DNA of 64,000 nt from Anaeramoeba flamelloides. Lineage: Eukaryota; Metamonada; Anaeramoebidae. The stretch is from the NCBI GenBank assembly GCA_027625915.1, contig JANTQA010000012.1:7896501-7960500 (forward strand), read 5' to 3'. The translations under genes were made by a program, and so were the position numbers. A model generated the notes under the pieces. That model saw nothing but the letters and a program-made list of their open reading frames with translations, was not told the DNA's origin and made no database searches. Of this stretch, positions 59,901 through 64,000 are shown one piece after another (position 1 is the stretch's first letter; every line of letters starts with the position of its first letter).

Positions 59901-61880
59901 TCAGTTAGAAGAAAAAGATCCTTTGAAGAACAAGTTCTTCAAGGTATCGTTTAAAAAATAACAAATTGGTTTTTATTTATTGTGATTTTATTTGTTTGCT
60001 TTGTTTGTTTCTTGTTGTGTTGGGTTAGATCCCGAGTTGAAAAAATAAATATCAACTCATATTGCTTCATTTGTTCAACAATCCCTTGTTATAATTCCTT
60101 GTTCTGGATCCCCTTTCAGACTCTAAATAATGAAATCTTTCGTAGTGCTTAGACAATTTTAATCGTCGTTCTCCCAAACTCCTCACTATCATCTTATATC
60201 ACTTCAAACAATATCATTTTTTTGTTCTTCCAGGCAAAACTCGAAATATAACAAAGTGATTGTTTCCAAACCAAAACAATAAAGAAAGTAATTGATAATT
60301 TCTGTTTCAATTCGTGATATAGCTGAAAAAAAGCGCGATTATTTATATAAAATTGCGATATTATACACAAACAATAATATTCAATAATATCACGATATTA
60401 AATACAAAATGGCCGTAGTCTATAAAATCGTTATAACTATTACAAATCATGATAATTAACGAAATATAGTGGTTAAAAAACTAATCACGATATAAGAGTT
60501 AATGAAATTTAGGGTAATTCAACCATATTGTTAATTAAAAAAATTCTTGGTTGATCAACAAATAGATCTTGAAAAAAAAAAAAAAAGCAGTGTTCTCTTG
60601 TGTTTATACATGCTATTCATATAGATATAAATAATTTTCAAAGAACAAAATTTCTCTTTGAGAACTAGGAGAAAAATAAAATTGATTACATTAATTCTTG
60701 ATAGACTCCAAAAAATTAGTGGCTTTTGATTTATTATAAACCCTCAGCCCATTATTATTTGGAATTATATCCTTTTTGAAGAAAAATTACTATTAAATTC
60801 TAATTTAAAACAATTAAATTTTATCTGGAAAGTTCAATAAGGAAAAGCCAAATTGAAGAGAAAATTTGCCTTTTTAATCGATGTTGCGAATTTGTTGTGT
60901 TTTTTCAACTAATTGTGATGGTATAAGACTGTTTTGGAAAGTGAAATTGAAGTAAAAATTTTTGTTTTCTTTCTTGGAAAATGACAGTGTTAGTGTATGA
61001 AATGTAATAAAAAAAAATGTCTTTAAAAAAAAAAAAAATTAAAGCAAATTCATTAGTTTTTTTTCCACTTTCTTTCGTCAAAAATTATCCAATAACCATT
61101 AAACAAACAGGACTGTACAAAAGTATGGTTAATTAACTAGAAATACAATCAGCCATTATTCTTCAATTTTGAATAATTTTGGAATCGCACAATTATTTAG
61201 GGTCTGTTTTAGGCTTTGTTTGTTCTTTTAACTGATAAAAAAATAAGAATAGTTCTTTTCTTTATTCAAGATTTTGGTTGGTAGTCTTGATAACCGATTA
61301 ATACACAAAACACGAAGGATCATAATTTCTGAAAAACAAAAACAAGAAAGGCAAATAAAGAAATATTAATTTTGAATCAAGAAAAAAGAAAAAAACTGAA
61401 GTGCAATTTACTTAAAATTGTAGCAATATTGGCTGCATCAGAAATATTTCCATCGTTGTCTACTACGTGAACATTACAAACAATTTCCCAAACCCAAATA
61501 TCAGGTATTATACACAGGCTTTCCAGATCGACTACACGCGATTCCCGATAAGAATCCTCAATCATTCTTTGGATCTCAAGCGTATCAGATTGAGATTTTC
61601 TGTTTGATTCAATATCGATCGTTGACACATTGGATAATGAGATTCGAACACGACAAAACCCTTCCTGTGGTCTGTCTTTAAACGGTTGTGCGACGGTTGC
61701 TTGTATAGAAGAAATTACTTTTGTTTTCCCTAATTTGACCATCACTTGCCCGTATTTTGATCCAAATGAAATCGACAGATCCCGAATCTCATTTAACGAT
61801 CGAAGATCTATTCTTCTTCCAGATATTAAAGAAGAACCAACAAAGTTTTCTTCATTTGTGCTTAATTGTTGTCTCTTCAT
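56917..61880 (-). CDS. RRP45: Exosome complex component RRP45 (EXOSC9 family)
   Basis: Exons 61880–61412 and 57950–56917 on the minus strand join in phase 1 (A|GT, Ser) across a 3,461-bp GT–AG intron to give 500 residues. RRP45 is a catalytically inactive RNase PH-fold subunit of the six-member ring of the RNA exosome, which processes and degrades RNA in nucleus and cytoplasm. Exon 1 shows NEENFV, GRRIDLRSLNEIRDLSISFG, GKTKVISSI, EGFCRVRISLS, VVDLESLCIIP and DNDGNISDAANIATIL. Exon 2 continues LSHFKLPQV, LIPLSIYHLPISVSFGLF, ILVDP-like IIVDPCLIEE and GGGTPLTLDQIL. After about residue 300 the C-terminus is acidic and low-complexity (E/N/D runs, then K/N/Q), as in longer RRP45 homologs. In isolation the second exon appears to start MNLG at 57960, but those residues are intron. 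Confidence 0.93.
58960..59205. repeat. Hairpin MITE family, copy 4 (RRP45 intron)
   Basis: The longest palindrome of the family. The left half runs ggttttttttaatttcgg ... acgccgttagcttttcc. The right half is its inverse: ttttgaattctggaaaagcg, ccgttaggttttc ... gaaaacctcaaaaaaacc. The centre is near 59083. A terminal motif, ccttggcacttgac ... gtctacgacactt, follows to ~59275. Confidence 0.7.
59275..60300. other. Compositionally distinct island in RRP45 intron
   Basis: About 1 kb with visibly more G/C than its surroundings. Short stretches read like protein on both strands: on plus, near 59735–59838, HLWMFINKRGIKEEIETLLK; on minus, near 59285–59385, PLSIYGFDPILEGIEQIRSL. Stops interrupt both, and no domain is recognised. 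It may be an eroded mobile element or pseudogene inserted in the intron. Confidence 0.4.
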
Positions 61881-63249
61881 TTAATAATAAGTTTTGAGAA
61901 AAGAGATAATTAAAATCCAAAAAGCAAAAAATGAATTATCTTTAAGATTTTTTTGGATCTCAATTATTTCCTAATTGTATAAGTGAAAATTATGTCTAAT
62001 GATTGATAAAATGGTTTTGTAACATACCCTGTATTGTAATTCACCAATTTTTTCAAATTCTGTGAGATAAAAAATAGCAAATTTTTAGTAGTGATAAGTG
62101 AACCTTTTCGAAGCATATTTTCAATTAATGTGTAATTTTTTTTACAAAAGTCTTAAATAATTTACTCTTTGAAAGTTTTCTTATTGGTAAACCAGTATTA
62201 TAAAATCAAGAGAAATATTAATACAAATTTAACCATTTTTTTATATTTTAAATTTTGAAATATATTTCAATAAAATATACCTAAAAAATGAAAAAAAATT
62301 TTACATGTAATTTCATACTAAACCAGTTTCAGATAATTTCAATAAAAAACCACAATATAAAAAGAATCAAAGGATTTTTAAAAAGACAAAATGTTTAAAT
62401 TTATAAGTTTTTAATTATCTGAGAAATTCTATTTATATTAAATCTCTTGAAGGAAACTTTCTTATTTGCAAAAGAAAAAAAATTTCTAATTAATGAAACT
62501 AAAAAAGATCATCTAAAGAATAGTGATATCAGAATTTTTATATTTTTAATTAATATAATTCCTTACAAATAAATAAATTAAATGATTATAAAATATTATT
62601 TAATGACGAATAATACTTTTTGAATATCAAAATAGTAAATATATGTAATAAAGTTGAATCAAGATATTTTACTTTTATATTTCCATCCTTTTTTTTATTT
62701 TATTTTTTACAAACAAAAAAAAATTTTTTATGAAACTTTAAAGTACTTAGCCAAGAAAGTTTTAAAAATTTCACGTACTTTAATCACTTTTTGAAGAAAT
62801 CAAATTAAATAATCTCTGTTGAAAGAGGGGATATCATATTATCATTCATATTAAGTTATTTACAGTCTTTGCAAGGCTACTGTAAAATTGTTTAATGAAA
62901 ACAGTTGAATATTTTTTTTTTTTTTTTTCAATCAGAATAAGTAATCTGGTATTCTGAAAAACAATCAATAAATGGACTATTATTTAAAAATGTTATTATA
63001 AGCATTATTAAGAGAAATTCCATTTTTCTTTAGTATTTTTTAAGTTATTCGTCAATACACTATTTTTCAAAAAAATTGATTAACTTTATAATTTTATTGA
63101 AAACCCTTCTGAGGTTTTATACCATGTTCTTCTAAAAAAGTTTTCTAAAATTTTCGGATCAGTATCATTTTTTCTAAGTTTAGATCATTTTTTCGAATTT
63201 TTTGAAATTTTTGTTTAGAATTTTCAAATGGTTTTTTCTTTTTCATTTC

Positions 63250-63470
63250 ATTTTTTTTTTTTCCTAATTCTTTTCCGAAATTTAAAAGAATTAAAGGATA
63301 TTGTTGATTGTTCAATTCTTTTGAATTTCTAGAAAACCACCATTAACTGTTCTAGAGTTAGAGTTTTGATTTAAAAAAAAACTTAGATATTTTCTAAATA
63401 ATAACCAAAACTAAAACAAAATGAGTTACTTGATGGACATCTTTAGCACTCAACGAAACACTATATTAAA
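63250..63470. repeat. Hairpin MITE family, copy 5
   Basis: Contains cttttccgaaatttaaaag and, inverted, tcttttgaatttctagaaaa. It is followed by accattaactgttctagagttag and an end-like gcactcaacgaaacact. Same layout as the copies at 1950, 36420, 42960 and 58960, but more diverged. Confidence 0.5.
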
Positions 63471-63552
63471 ATATTCCATAATTAAAAATCAAAAATATTA
63501 TATTTATACATTATATAAATTGAATTTATCGATCAAATCCCAGAAAATTCAA

Positions 63553-63556
<4 letters not shown>

Positions 63557-63585
<29 letters not shown>
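63557..63585. repeat. (TA)n microsatellite
   Basis: About 14 TA units. Confidence 0.9.
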
Positions 63586-63587
<2 letters not shown>

Positions 63588-64000
63588 CCCTGTAACTAAA
63601 ACAAAATAAAATAAATTTTGTTCTTAATATTTAAAATATAAAACTAAATAAATACAAGAAAATAATGATTGCTTTATTCCGGATAATTCATTACACTAAA
63701 ATTATTAAAGATCATCCTAATTAAAAGTTCCCCGATCAAAAATGAAAAATTCACTTTTTTTTTAAGAATCTTCCAACTTTATATAGATTAGAAATAAGTT
63801 TAAGAATAGAATATTGATTAAAGTTGACATTCATTACAGAAATACCTTGAAAAAAATATATTTTCTATCTCAACACTAATATTAATAGTTATTTTTAGTT
63901 CCACGTCAACAATACTTTATGATACTAATCTTTTCGTCTGCTTAAGAAAATTAATAGTTTTGAGAATATGCTTTTGTAATTTTGAATTTTTTACTTTGAT

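Larger units (their letters stand above)
61881..64000. other. Region upstream of RRP45
   Basis: Presumed RRP45 promoter near 61881–62050 with no defined motif. The rest is A/T spacer, a hairpin MITE copy (63250–63470) and a TA tract. No gene seen to the window edge. Confidence 0.45.

Overview
The window is very AT-rich nuclear DNA from a eukaryotic protist. Introns are GT–AG, stops are standard and spacers are poly-A/poly-T rich. A heterotrimeric G-protein alpha subunit, an FCP1-type CTD phosphatase, exosome RRP45 and ribosomal protein S11 all occur with introns. The mix of big cadherin-like surface receptors, roughly 20% GC and transposon-filled introns would suit a free-living amoeboid protist. 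Anaeramoeba is one candidate, named from general knowledge and not proven here.

Layout. 1–6.8 kb: no gene found, diverged repeats. 6.8–14.5 kb (+) and 20.3–27.9 kb (+): a tandem pair of ~1,420-residue type I membrane proteins. Each has a 58-bp signal-peptide exon, a ~3.36-kb intron and one 4.2-kb exon. That exon encodes seven propeller-like repeats, nine dystroglycan/cadherin-like (CADG) domains, one membrane helix and an acidic Ser/Asn-rich tail. The duplicated unit is ~7.8 kb, repeated at ~13.45-kb spacing. 28–32.5 kb: no gene recognised. 32.6–34.7 kb (+): FCP1-like phosphatase in three exons. 34.7–38.6 kb: no firm gene. 38.67–39.46 kb (−): ribosomal protein S11 (uS17) in three exons. 39.65–40.63 kb: dispersed repeat also found inside receptor 1's intron. 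41.1–41.6 kb (−): Tc1/mariner transposase relic. 41.95–52.38 kb (−): complete G-alpha gene in four exons, with 6.7- and 2.6-kb introns that hold a LINE reverse-transcriptase relic, an intact-looking 458-bp MITE, another TIR element and dispersed repeats. 52.4–56.9 kb: a possible signal-peptide exon, a (CT)n tract and repeats. 56.9–61.9 kb (−): exosome subunit RRP45 in two exons split by a 3.46-kb intron containing a hairpin MITE. 61.9–64 kb: repeats only.

The main result is that genes here cannot be read from single ORFs. Three of the six genes have introns of 2.6–6.7 kb, and short exons kilobases from the main exons had to be found by phase and homology. Joined this way, the G-alpha protein (355 aa), S11 (158 aa), RRP45 (500 aa) and FCP1 (about 538 aa) are all full-length. 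The receptor pair combines a predicted propeller head, an Ig-like stalk and a single membrane pass. That resembles integrin alpha or dystroglycan in layout and is the best candidate for an undescribed adhesion or recognition system. The G-alpha gene nearby is a separate signalling gene; no functional link between them can be shown from sequence.
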